5,893 bases of DNA. Origin: JAFNAG01 sp041501225 (lineage in GTDB: Bacteria > Acidobacteriota > UBA6911). Below the pieces are notes generated by a model, which ran no database searches, was not told the origin of the DNA, and saw only the letters and a program-made list of their open reading frames with translations. The stretch lies in the NCBI GenBank assembly GCA_041501225.1, contig JBGQNR010000305.1, positions 1 through 5,893 of the forward strand, given 5' to 3'. Numbering within the stretch: position 1 is the stretch's first letter; every line of letters begins with the position of its first letter. Below, piece by piece: positions 1 through 5,893 of this stretch. Position numbers and translations under genes: made by a program.

Positions 1-3
1 GAC

Positions 4-236
4 CTCAACCCAGGGCTTGCGCCCTGGGCTGTTCTGCCTCGCCCTTTCAGGGCTAAGCATTTCACGACTGCGAAAACCCCGAAGGGGTGGCGCAGCAAAG
101 CCCAGGGCGTGAGCCCTGGGAACAGGTGACCGAGCTGGCCAGAGCCCTGAAAGGGCGGCGCAGGGAAAGCGCGATGTGAGCACAACATTTTCATGCACTT
201 GGTTGCGCCCTGGCGCATGAGGGACTGCGTTGAGGT
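4..236. repeat. Cluster of REP/BIME-like palindromic repeat units
   Basis: This non-coding stretch, downstream of the membrane-anchor gene, holds at least three related units. Each has a small hairpin with a GAA loop, a spacer around GGCGCAG, then a larger hairpin whose 8-bp arms are CCCAGGGC and GCCCTGGG. Unit 1 is inverted: its large hairpin is at 9-28 (loop TTGC) and its small one, GCCCTTTCAGGGC, at 41-53. Unit 2 is in plus orientation: its small hairpin, ACCCCGAAGGGGT, is at 76-88 and its large one at 101-120 (loop GTGA). Unit 3 begins with GCCCTGAAAGGGC at 144-156, the exact reverse complement of 41-53, followed by GGCGCAG, and then decays. Unit 1 read on the minus strand ends in TTGAGG, and the same six bases recur at 230-235, possibly the tail of unit 3. 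Inverted and direct copies side by side are typical of bacterial interspersed mosaic elements. Copy number elsewhere in the genome cannot be seen here. Confidence 0.7.
191..220. other. Stem-loop downstream of the anchor gene
   Basis: TCATGC at 191-196 pairs with GCATGA at 215-220. A competing inner pairing is TGCGCC at 204-209 with GGCGCA at 212-217. The structure lies 34 bases past the stop codon of the ferredoxin/anchor gene on the minus strand. No T tract follows it in that direction, so it does not meet the rule for an intrinsic terminator. It may still stabilise the 3' end of the mRNA, or may be a decayed part of the neighbouring repeat cluster. Confidence 0.3.
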
Positions 237-253
237 TTTGTTCGATGCCGGGC

Positions 254-1591
254 CTATTTCCTGGCGCTGGACAGCAAGGCCTTGCGCAGATCCGCGGCGA
301 TCTGGCCGCGCGGCGTGACGATGTCGAGGTCTTGGTAATATTCGCAACGGTCGATAACCTCCGCAATCAGTACCAGCGGCAGCACCCAGCCAATGTAGAC
401 CCTCCATAGCGCCAGTGGGGCAACAAATCCCAATCCTAATCTCAATGCCGACGCCAGGGCTCGCGATTTGCTCTTGAACCATGACTGCCGGTACGCATAG
501 AGGAAAAGCTTGAATAGGCCCGTCAGCCCGGCGATGGGAAGGTTAGCCGTCAAGATGCCGAACAAGAACAAGCCGGTGAGCAGGGCGCGGGCACTGTGCA
601 AGCGCGACCATGGGTTGGCGCTCACCGATTCGTAAACCTGATCGATACAAAACAGCGCCGCAAAGCCGGTCAGTGCTGCAGGCCAGCTCAACAGCGCAGC
701 GCCGGCGGGAAACAGCAACAGTGTCGAAGTAAGAACGGTGAAAGCAGTGAATGAGGCAATTTCGCGGCTCAGCCAGGATTGGCGCAGGTTGAGGATGGCG
801 CGCCAGGCACGCCGGCATTTCCCCAGGTGCAAAGCACTGATTCCTATGGTTCCGACTGCGGCGATCAGGAAGTCGATCGCATCGATGCGCACCGATCCGG
901 CTATCCCTGCGCCCGCGATGGCGACCAGCAGGGCAGCTGCAAGGGAGAAAAAGACAAGTGACCATTCCGTTTCGACGGAGATCTTCGGCGCTGCAGTGGC
1001 ATCCGGAATCCGCGTGACAGTGGCCGGGGCGTGCACTTCCTGTACTGCAGTGAGTTCCGGCCCGGCGCCCGAAGAACGCAACGGCGTGAACCGGATCGAA
1101 GGACCGAGGCCTGTAGCCGGGAATCCGGGGAGGCACTGCCCGGCGGATTCTGTCTCCAACTCGGCAAATTGCAGTGCACCGGTCGGACAGAGCGAAGTGC
1201 AGGCAGGATTATTTCCAGAATGCAGGCGATCATTGCACAACGTGCATTTCGAGATCGTCCCCTCCGCGCGACTGTAGAGTGGCGCATCGAACGGACAGGC
1301 CCAGCTGCAGTATTTGCAGCCGATGCAACGCGCGCTGTCGATCAAGACAGCGCCGGTGGCGGGATCCCGCGCGTATGCCGCTGCCGGGCAGGCCTTCATG
1401 CAGGCGGGATCCGAGCAATGCAAGCAGGCAAGAGATAAGTGGAAGCTGGCCACACCGGGGTGGCGCCGAAGGTTGAAGGTGTATAGCTGTCTCCAGCTGT
1501 TCCCCGCGCCCAAAGCATTTTCGATGCTGCACGCCAGCAGGCAGGCATGGCAGCCGGTGCAGCGATTCAAATCCAGCAGGAAGCCTTTCAT
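254..1591 (-). CDS. Fused four-[4Fe-4S] ferredoxin (DmsB-like) and DmsC-like membrane anchor subunit of a molybdoenzyme
   Basis: This protein should carry electrons between the membrane quinone pool and the molybdopterin subunit encoded just upstream. Residues 1-140 form a DmsB/NrfC-type ferredoxin domain with all sixteen cluster ligands in four groups: C11/C14/C17/C21, C56/C59/C64/C68, C89/C92/C95/C99 and C116/C119/C131/C135. A linker rich in Pro, Ala and Thr (about 141-208) leads to a hydrophobic domain with roughly six to eight membrane segments, clearest at 210-232, 238-256, 279-301, 303-323, 334-356 and 383-414. The stretch LHLGKCRRAW (254-263) followed by SWLSREI (272-278) is typical of the DmsC anchor family; H255 may match the quinol-site histidine of E. 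coli DmsC (inference). In E. coli, DmsB and DmsC are separate proteins, so this is a natural fusion. There is no signal peptide, so the cluster domain is expected in the cytoplasm. The ATG overlaps the stop of the catalytic gene as ATGA, which implies translational coupling. Confidence 0.93.
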   Translation of the reverse strand: MKGFLLDLNRCTGCHACLLACSIENALGAGNSWRQLYTFNLRRHPGVASFHLSLACLHCSDPACMKACPAAAYARDPATGAVLIDSARCIGCKYCSWACPFDAPLYSRAEGTISKCTLCNDRLHSGNNPACTSLCPTGALQFAELETESAGQCLPGFPATGLGPSIRFTPLRSSGAGPELTAVQEVHAPATVTRIPDATAAPKISVETEWSLVFFSLAAALLVAIAGAGIAGSVRIDAIDFLIAAVGTIGISALHLGKCRRAWRAILNLRQSWLSREIASFTAFTVLTSTLLLFPAGAALLSWPAALTGFAALFCIDQVYESVSANPWSRLHSARALLTGLFLFGILTANLPIAGLTGLFKLFLYAYRQSWFKSKSRALASALRLGLGFVAPLALWRVYIGWVLPLVLIAEVIDRCEYYQDLDIVTPRGQIAADLRKALLSSARK

Positions 1592-3648
1592 CGAATTACC
1601 TTTTCAATCTCTACCAGGTTATCGTGAAAGGCCGCGCCGTGGCCCATATCGGTCGCCCGGCCGAAGGAACAGAAGTTCGCGGTCCCGCCTTCGCTGATCC
1701 AGGTGCCATTGGTCATCGACACACATCCGGGCTTCAGGCTGAAATTGATACGCGCCGGCACTTCCAGGCTTCCCCGCCCGTTAAAGACGCGCACAAGATC
1801 GCCATCGAGTATGCCGCGTTTACCGGCGTCGGCAGAGCTGATCGTCACGGCCAGCGGCTCGGCTACCGCGCGAATCATCTTCAGGTTGCCGAACTGCGAA
1901 TGGATGCGGTTTTTGGTGTTCGGCGTCAGAAGGCATAACGGATAGGACCTTGATGCAGCAGCGGAGCTCGGGCAGGATTCCTCCGGTTCCTGATAGCGCG
2001 GCAGAGGATCGACGCCCCACCTCGAAGCAGCCTCCTGTGAAAGGAGCTCAATCTTGCCCGATGGGGTTGGGAAAGCGAAATCGGAAAAGGCGATCTCCTG
2101 ACATCCCGGTGCGAGCACGGGCCCGACGCGTAGACGCTCCAGGGACAACTCCGGGAAGGGAGCGAGCTTGCGCCCGAGCCAGGCCTCGATTTCGGCATCT
2201 GAACGCCCCGGGATCTGCTCGACCATCAGAACTTCGGGTATGCCCAGGCGCTGGGCCAGCAAGCGGTAAATCTCAGTTTCCGGCTTCACTTCCCCCGGAG
2301 GTTCAAAGATTTTTTGCCTCAACTGCAGGTAGGAATGCCAGTAGGCGCCGATCACATCGGATTGCTCCAATAAAGTCTTGGCCGGCAAAATGATGTCCGC
2401 CTCGCGCGCGGTGTCGGTAAGGAATTGGTCCACGACCACGCGAAAATCCAGTGCGCGAAATGCCTTCAGCACGGTATGGGTCTCGGGATTCTGGGTGACG
2501 GGATTGCCGCGCTCGACCCATGCCATTTTCAACTCCGGATCTCGCGCTGCCAGCATGTCCTGTCCAAGGCGGGCCGGCAATATGCTGACGCGCACCATGC
2601 CGTCGGGCGTCTCCGGCGGAAAGGATGCCACGGGATCGCGCACGCTGTCGAACACGGCGCTCTGCAGGTTGGCGTACTGCCAGCCTGCGCCTGGTTTACC
2701 GATATTGCCTGTGATCGCAAGCAGCGCAATCATGGCACGCATCGTCTGGCCGCCGTTGGTATAGCGCTGCATGCCGAAACCGGCGCAAATGGTTGCAGGC
2801 TTGATCGTGCCGAGGCAGTCGGCGAGGCGCTCGATGTACTTGACGGAAACATCGGTCAGCTCGGCGGCGCGCTCTGGTGTGAACTCTTCCACCATGCGGC
2901 TGAATTCCGGAAAGCCGAGCACATGCCGCTCGATGAAGGCATGGTCGATGCGATCCTGCCTGATCAGCAGGTGCGCGATGCCGAGAGCGAGAGCCCCATC
3001 GGACCCGGGCCGGGGCTGGATGAGCAATTCGGCGCGCTCAGCCGACTCGGTACGCCGGGGATCAATGACGACGAGGCTGGCCCCGTTTGCCAGCGCCCGG
3101 TCGACGAAAGGCATCTGGTGGATATTGGTCTCGGCTGGGTTCTTTCCCCACAGGAGAATGAGTTTGGCGTTGGCGAGATCCCAGGGAGCGTTGTGCTTGT
3201 TCTCTCCCAAGGTCAGCCGTGTGGCTTCCAGACCTGCGGGCCAGCACAGGTCGCCGTAGGTCGTCGTGCAACCGCCGTAGAGCCGCCAGAAGCTCAAGCC
3301 GGCGGAATTGAGCAGGCCCTTGGTTCCGCTCGCCGCATAGTAGAGTATGCTTTGGGCTCCGAAGGCTTCCTTCAATCGAGTCAGCTGCTCCGCAATGCGA
3401 TCCAGGGCTTCGTCCCAGGTGATCCGCTGGAAGGCCGCCGATCCAGGCGTTCGGGCCATGGGGAAAAGGAGCCGGTCAGGCGACGTGACTCTCTCCGCGT
3501 AACTCAATCCCTTGAGGCAAAGCCCTCCGGGTGTGGCGGCATTGTCCGGGTGCGGCTCGATGCGGCGGACATGACCATCCTCTACCTCTACCCGCATGGA
3601 GCAGGTGCTGTAGCAGTTGCACGGACAAGCAGTTGTGTATGTGGGCAC
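1588..3648 (-). CDS. Molybdopterin-dependent oxidoreductase catalytic subunit, DMSO reductase superfamily, without Tat signal
   Basis: This is the catalytic subunit of a bis-MGD molybdoenzyme. Residues 8-44 carry an N-terminal [4Fe-4S] site, C8-x3-C12-x3-C16 with C44, then LKG; this is the spacing of DmsA-type enzymes. The core follows: SPDRLLFPM (56-64), the Mo-pocket motif YGDLCWPAG (131-139), GKNPAET (168-174), DPRR (196-199), and GNPVTQNP (381-388) with DTAREADIILPA (412-423). PTPSGKIEL (527-535) leads into the C-terminal dinucleotide-binding domain (about 569-686). C135 sits where DmsA has its serine Mo ligand, so the metal is probably cysteine-ligated, as in polysulfide or thiosulfate reductases and nitrate reductase NapA. 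The start is GTG; an in-frame TAG lies only three codons upstream, so no Tat leader can precede it and the enzyme is probably cytoplasmic. At 686 aa it is shorter than E. coli DmsA. The next gene supplies electron wire and anchor. The substrate is unknown: a sulfur or nitrogen oxyanion or similar is likely, and true DMSO reductase is less likely. Confidence 0.93.
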   Translation of the reverse strand: MPTYTTACPCNCYSTCSMRVEVEDGHVRRIEPHPDNAATPGGLCLKGLSYAERVTSPDRLLFPMARTPGSAAFQRITWDEALDRIAEQLTRLKEAFGAQSILYYAASGTKGLLNSAGLSFWRLYGGCTTTYGDLCWPAGLEATRLTLGENKHNAPWDLANAKLILLWGKNPAETNIHQMPFVDRALANGASLVVIDPRRTESAERAELLIQPRPGSDGALALGIAHLLIRQDRIDHAFIERHVLGFPEFSRMVEEFTPERAAELTDVSVKYIERLADCLGTIKPATICAGFGMQRYTNGGQTMRAMIALLAITGNIGKPGAGWQYANLQSAVFDSVRDPVASFPPETPDGMVRVSILPARLGQDMLAARDPELKMAWVERGNPVTQNPETHTVLKAFRALDFRVVVDQFLTDTAREADIILPAKTLLEQSDVIGAYWHSYLQLRQKIFEPPGEVKPETEIYRLLAQRLGIPEVLMVEQIPGRSDAEIEAWLGRKLAPFPELSLERLRVGPVLAPGCQEIAFSDFAFPTPSGKIELLSQEAASRWGVDPLPRYQEPEESCPSSAAASRSYPLCLLTPNTKNRIHSQFGNLKMIRAVAEPLAVTISSADAGKRGILDGDLVRVFNGRGSLEVPARINFSLKPGCVSMTNGTWISEGGTANFCSFGRATDMGHGAAFHDNLVEIEKVIR
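1599..1604 (-). promoter_or_regulatory. Ribosome binding site of the ferredoxin/anchor gene
   Basis: On the minus strand AAAAGG lies seven bases before the ATG at 1591-1589, inside the last codons of the catalytic gene. It supports this start, which also puts the first cluster cysteine at residue 11, as expected for the family. Confidence 0.5.
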
Positions 3649-3660
3649 GATCCAAGCCTA
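3649..3660 (-). promoter_or_regulatory. Weak ribosome binding site and in-frame stop fixing the GTG start of the molybdoenzyme gene
   Basis: Reading on the minus strand, TAG GCT TGG ATC precedes the GTG at 3648-3646. The only Shine-Dalgarno-like match is AGG, eight bases before GTG, so the site is weak. The TAG at 3660-3658 closes the frame, and the next methionine (residue 18) lies beyond cluster cysteines 8, 12 and 16. GTG is therefore the only start that keeps the iron-sulfur motif. Confidence 0.5.
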
Positions 3661-3742
3661 AGGAAATAAATAGTCACAGAACCGCCAAGACTGTAAGGAA
3701 ATCGGAGCGCAATAGCAATGAATTCTTCTTGGTTTTCAAGTC

Positions 3743-3794
3743 CTGGAGGTTGCCAACACCCTCAACGGAGACCGATCGCCTCCGCAACCTCCAG
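3743..3794. repeat. 11-bp perfect inverted repeat spanning the stop codon of the methyltransferase/reductase gene
   Basis: CTGGAGGTTGC at 3743-3753 is the exact reverse complement of GCAACCTCCAG at 3784-3794, with a 30-base loop. The loop contains a smaller stem, GGAG (3767-3770) with CTCC (3780-3783), that abuts the main stem. The stop codon (3764-3762) lies in the loop. In minus-strand RNA this would form a strong 3'-end hairpin followed by GACTTGAAAACC. That is not a U tract, so it is not a canonical intrinsic terminator. It could be an mRNA stability element, a partial terminator or a protein-binding site. The remaining gap to the next gene holds no recognised site. Confidence 0.55.
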
Positions 3795-5624
3795 CGCGGT
3801 CTGATAACGGCCGAATGGAGCGCTCAGTTGCACACCCTGGACCATGTGGCGCACGCACGTAACCATTTCACGGGCGATCTCTAGACCCTCTTTGCTTGCC
3901 GCCTCGGCGCTCTGCGCCGCGCGCATGCGCTCCATGAGATTCTCGGGGACGGGCACACGCAGTTCATTCACCATGAACTCAGCGTTGCGGTAACTGGTAA
4001 GCGGCCAGATGCCCGCGAGGACCGGGATGCGGACGTGTTCGATGCGCTGCAGGAATCGTTCGAGCAGTTCCAGGTCAAATACGGGTTGGGTGACCACATA
4101 CTCGGCTCCAGCCTGGACTTTCCATTCGAACCGCTGCAGTTCTTCGTCAAGGTTGGGCGCGCCGGGATTCGCACCCACGCCGATCAGGAACGAAGTCTGC
4201 GATCCCATGGAATTGCCGCCGATGTCGAGGCCGCGGTTCAGATTGTTCACGATGTTCACCAGCCCGATGGAGTCGACGTCGAAAACGGCCGTAGCCCCCG
4301 GATAACTGCCCATGCGCGGCGGATCGCCGGTAATGCAGATCAGGTTGCGGATCCCGACCGCGTGAGCCCCCAGCAGCTCAGACTGGATGCCGAGAATGTT
4401 CCTATCCCGGCAGCAGAAGTGCAGTACGGCTTCGATACCCGCCTGCTGCTGAATCAGCTGACAGGTGACTTGTGCACTCATGCGCGCGCTTGCCCGCGGG
4501 CCATCCGGCACATTGATGCAGTTAATGCCGTGCTCGGCGCACATGCGGGATGCGGAAATCTCTGCCTCGGATTTGATGCCCCGCGGCGGTAGAATTTCCA
4601 CGAAAGTGACAAACTGCCCGGCTGCGAGCTTGGTGCCCAGCTGCGATTTTTGCGCCATCGGCACTTGCGGAAGCCGTTGTGCCTTCACGACCGGGGCTTC
4701 AACGGTCGCAGTGAAGCTGCGCCCTCCCGGCTGCAATGAGCGGGCTTCGGCGCGCACGAGCCTGATGTGCTCCGGTGTGATGCCGCAGCAACCCCCCACG
4801 ATTTTTGCGCCGGCCCACAACATCCGCCTGGCGTATTGCGCCATGTACTCCGGGGAGCACAAATAGAGCTTACGCCCGTCCACGAGCGAAGGATGCCCTG
4901 CGTTGGGCATGGCGCTGACCATCTTTTTGGAATACTGCATCATTTTTTCGATGGTTTCGAACGTTACCTTGGGGCCGGCAGAGCAATTGCAGCCGATGAC
5001 GTCGGCCGGCAGCTGATCCATGATCAGCGCAAAAGTGCGGGTGTCAGTCCCGTCGCGCAAGTTGCCGAAGTCGTCGATGGTGACCTGGGCAACGATCACC
5101 GGGTCTTCCCCCGCGACCTGGCGCGCAGCCAGCACGGCTTCGCGCAACTCATCAAGATTGCTGAACGTCTCGAAGATCAGCAGGTCCGCGCCGGATTCCA
5201 TCAGGGCTTCCACCTGCTCCGCAAACACGATGCGCGCTTCGGCGAAGGAAGTCGGGCCCAGAGGTTCGATGTGGGATCCGAGCGGCCCCAGGGATCCGGC
5301 AACGAATGCTTCCTGGCCGGCGGCCTCCCGGGCAGCCCGCACCCCTGCCTGATTGATGGCCCGCAGCTTGTCGGCAATTCCGAAGCTCTCCAAGCGCATC
5401 CGGTTGGCGCCAAACGTGTTGGTTTCCAGGATCTCTGCGCCGGCCTTGACATACTCGAGGTGAACACCCTTCACGAGATCCGGTGCGGAAAGATTCAACT
5501 CGTCGTAACAGCGATTAATAAAAACGCCTTTGGAATACAGCATGGTCCCCATGGCGCCGTCGGCTACCATGGCGCGGGACTCGAGCTGCTGCCGGAATTC
5601 CTTTGCCCTGGATTGGGTCGTCAT
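3762..5624 (-). CDS. Bifunctional homocysteine S-methyltransferase / 5,10-methylenetetrahydrofolate reductase (YitJ-type)
   Basis: This cytoplasmic enzyme of one-carbon and methionine metabolism fuses two activities. Residues about 15-300 are a homocysteine S-methyltransferase domain: ADGAMGTMLY (21-30), the AGAEILETNTFGANR region (61-75), and the three zinc-binding cysteines C214 (in GCNCSAGP), C279 and C280 (in GGCCG). Residues about 335-620 are a MetF-like flavin-dependent reductase that makes 5-methyl-THF. FVEILPPRG carries E343 (compare E. coli MetF E28), ITGDPP carries D434 (compare D120), and VTQPVFD carries Q513 (compare Q183). Length and order match Bacillus subtilis YitJ, about 612 aa. 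Unlike full-length MetH, it has no folate-binding, cobalamin-binding or reactivation domain. The methyl donor for homocysteine is therefore uncertain: a separate corrinoid protein, S-methylmethionine or another donor. The ATG at 5624 is preceded by a modest purine-rich GAGATGGAAA. The molybdoenzyme gene starts 113 bp downstream on the same strand. Confidence 0.95.
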   Translation of the reverse strand: MTTQSRAKEFRQQLESRAMVADGAMGTMLYSKGVFINRCYDELNLSAPDLVKGVHLEYVKAGAEILETNTFGANRMRLESFGIADKLRAINQAGVRAAREAAGQEAFVAGSLGPLGSHIEPLGPTSFAEARIVFAEQVEALMESGADLLIFETFSNLDELREAVLAARQVAGEDPVIVAQVTIDDFGNLRDGTDTRTFALIMDQLPADVIGCNCSAGPKVTFETIEKMMQYSKKMVSAMPNAGHPSLVDGRKLYLCSPEYMAQYARRMLWAGAKIVGGCCGITPEHIRLVRAEARSLQPGGRSFTATVEAPVVKAQRLPQVPMAQKSQLGTKLAAGQFVTFVEILPPRGIKSEAEISASRMCAEHGINCINVPDGPRASARMSAQVTCQLIQQQAGIEAVLHFCCRDRNILGIQSELLGAHAVGIRNLICITGDPPRMGSYPGATAVFDVDSIGLVNIVNNLNRGLDIGGNSMGSQTSFLIGVGANPGAPNLDEELQRFEWKVQAGAEYVVTQPVFDLELLERFLQRIEHVRIPVLAGIWPLTSYRNAEFMVNELRVPVPENLMERMRAAQSAEAASKEGLEIAREMVTCVRHMVQGVQLSAPFGRYQTALEVAEAIGLR

Positions 5625-5675
5625 CGAATTTCCATCTCACTAGTCGGGTACAAAACAGGGTTCAACATCCGTGGC

Positions 5676-5703
5676 ATTGTACCTTATCGAGTTTTAAAAC
5701 CAA
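5676..5703 (-). promoter_or_regulatory. Candidate sigma70-type promoter for the methyltransferase/reductase gene
   Basis: On the minus strand TTGGTT (5703-5698) and TACAAT (5681-5676) are separated by 16 bases. The -10 box matches the consensus at five of six positions, the -35 at three of six. Transcription would begin near 5669, leaving a leader of about 45 bases. That is too short for a SAM or cobalamin riboswitch, and none is visible further upstream. The spacer includes part of the palindrome GTTTTAAAAC (5691-5700), which could be AT-rich promoter DNA or an operator. The assignment rests on sequence resemblance only. Confidence 0.4.
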
Positions 5704-5758
5704 GACTCCAAACCGCAAATGTGGGCCTGTGATTCAGACAGTACAAGCTAAAAGCAGC

Positions 5759-5775
5759 CACGAATAACACGAATA
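5759..5775. repeat. Short direct repeat CACGAATA x2
   Basis: CACGAATA occurs at 5759-5766 and again at 5768-5775, one base apart. It lies in non-coding DNA upstream of the methyltransferase/reductase gene. Tandem CACGAAT-like stretches are, from general impression, common in intergenic DNA of several environmental phyla. No function is assigned. Confidence 0.4.
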
Positions 5776-5788
5776 GCCGTTGCCGCAA

Positions 5789-5893
5789 CCTAGGAGCCCG
5801 TCGGAGAATTAGGAGGGGCTGCGTTCCGAGCGCCGCGGGGGCAGATGCAAGGCGGCGCGACGCAGGCGATGTCTCGGTACATCGTCGAGGAGC
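5789..5893. repeat. Dyad-rich GC element, cut by the window edge
   Basis: The last hundred or so bases are more GC-rich than the adjoining promoter region and contain successive stems. AGCCC (5795-5799) pairs with GGGCT (5816-5820), GCGCCGC (5830-5836) with GCGGCGC (5852-5858), and CGATGT (5867-5872) with ACATCG (5879-5884) around a six-base loop. The layout looks like an interspersed palindromic element or the start of a structured RNA. The right part is missing, so neither its limits nor its family can be set. No convincing gene is seen in 5625-5893. Confidence 0.4.

Noticed and set aside
9..53. Intrinsic terminator for the anchor gene
   Set aside because: The hairpins are strong but no T tract follows on the minus strand, and they lie about 200 bases past the stop codon.
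9..120. CRISPR array, suggested by repeated CCCAGGGC/GCCCTGGG hairpins
   Set aside because: There are only two large hairpins, in opposite orientation, with no regular spacers and no cas genes. REP-like elements explain them better.
2425..3669. Long plus-strand open frame (414 codons) opposite the molybdoenzyme gene
   Set aside because: The opposite strand encodes a full set of molybdoenzyme motifs. The plus frame shows no recognisable domain and is explained by GC-rich codon bias.
3660..3740. Promoter for the molybdoenzyme operon, TTACAG and TATTTA with 18-base spacing on the minus strand
   Set aside because: The -35 match is too poor to support a call, though some promoter in this gap is possible.
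4767..5732. Plus-strand open frame (321 codons) opposite the methyltransferase/reductase gene
   Set aside because: The minus strand has conserved zinc and methyltransferase motifs throughout. The plus frame has no family-like sequence and only runs past the start of the real gene into its promoter.
5625..5760. SAM or cobalamin riboswitch upstream of the methyltransferase/reductase gene
   Set aside because: None of the conserved core motifs is recognisable and the candidate promoter leaves only about 45 bases of leader.
5794..5893. Plus-strand frame open to the window edge, with AGGAGG at 5811-5816 and an ATG at 5845
   Set aside because: The spacing from AGGAGG to ATG is about 28 bases, the frame is only 33 codons, and the sequence is dominated by dyads. 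A gene start cannot be supported without sequence to the right.
5689..5893. Minus-strand frame open from the right edge to a TAA near 5689
   Set aside because: It lacks a visible start, contains the dyad-rich element and shows no recognisable protein motif. It could only be the tail of a gene beyond the edge, which cannot be judged.

Overview
The window holds three complete protein-coding genes, all on the minus strand and so read from high to low coordinates, flanked by two non-coding stretches rich in repeats and dyads. The DNA is GC-rich. The gene content suggests a soil or sediment bacterium able to respire without oxygen. A YitJ-type fused homocysteine methyltransferase/MTHFR together with GC-rich hairpin repeats of the CCCAGGGC...GCCCTGGG kind would suit Acidobacteriota or a similar lineage. 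That is an inference from general impression; no ribosomal or other taxonomic marker is present.

Layout in the direction of transcription: (1) 5625-5893, an upstream region with a plausible sigma70-type promoter near 5676-5703 and, at the window edge, part of a dyad-rich GC element. (2) 5624-3762, a bifunctional homocysteine S-methyltransferase/5,10-methylenetetrahydrofolate reductase of 620 aa. (3) A 113-bp gap, with an 11-bp perfect inverted repeat straddling the preceding stop codon. (4) 3648-1588, a 686-aa molybdopterin (bis-MGD) oxidoreductase with an N-terminal [4Fe-4S] site, no Tat signal and a cysteine at the predicted Mo-ligand position. (5) 1591-254, overlapping the previous gene by ATGA, a 445-aa fusion of a four-cluster DmsB-like ferredoxin and a DmsC-like membrane anchor. 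(6) 253-1, a cluster of REP/BIME-like hairpin repeats.

The last two genes form a tight operon. They encode a two-polypeptide version of the usual three-subunit molybdoenzyme complex: catalytic subunit, four-cluster electron wire and quinone-reactive membrane anchor. With no export signal on the catalytic subunit and the ferredoxin domain at the N-terminus of the membrane protein, the complex most likely faces the cytoplasm. The substrate cannot be named from sequence; the Cys ligand argues against true DMSO/TMAO reductase. The folate/methionine enzyme upstream is co-oriented, but no shared pathway is evident.

I did not find a CRISPR array, RNA gene, transposase, phage gene or clearly novel multi-gene system. 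The points most worth a second look are the two-subunit, Cys-ligated, apparently cytoplasmic molybdoenzyme, the repeat cluster at the left end and the inverted repeat over the stop codon.
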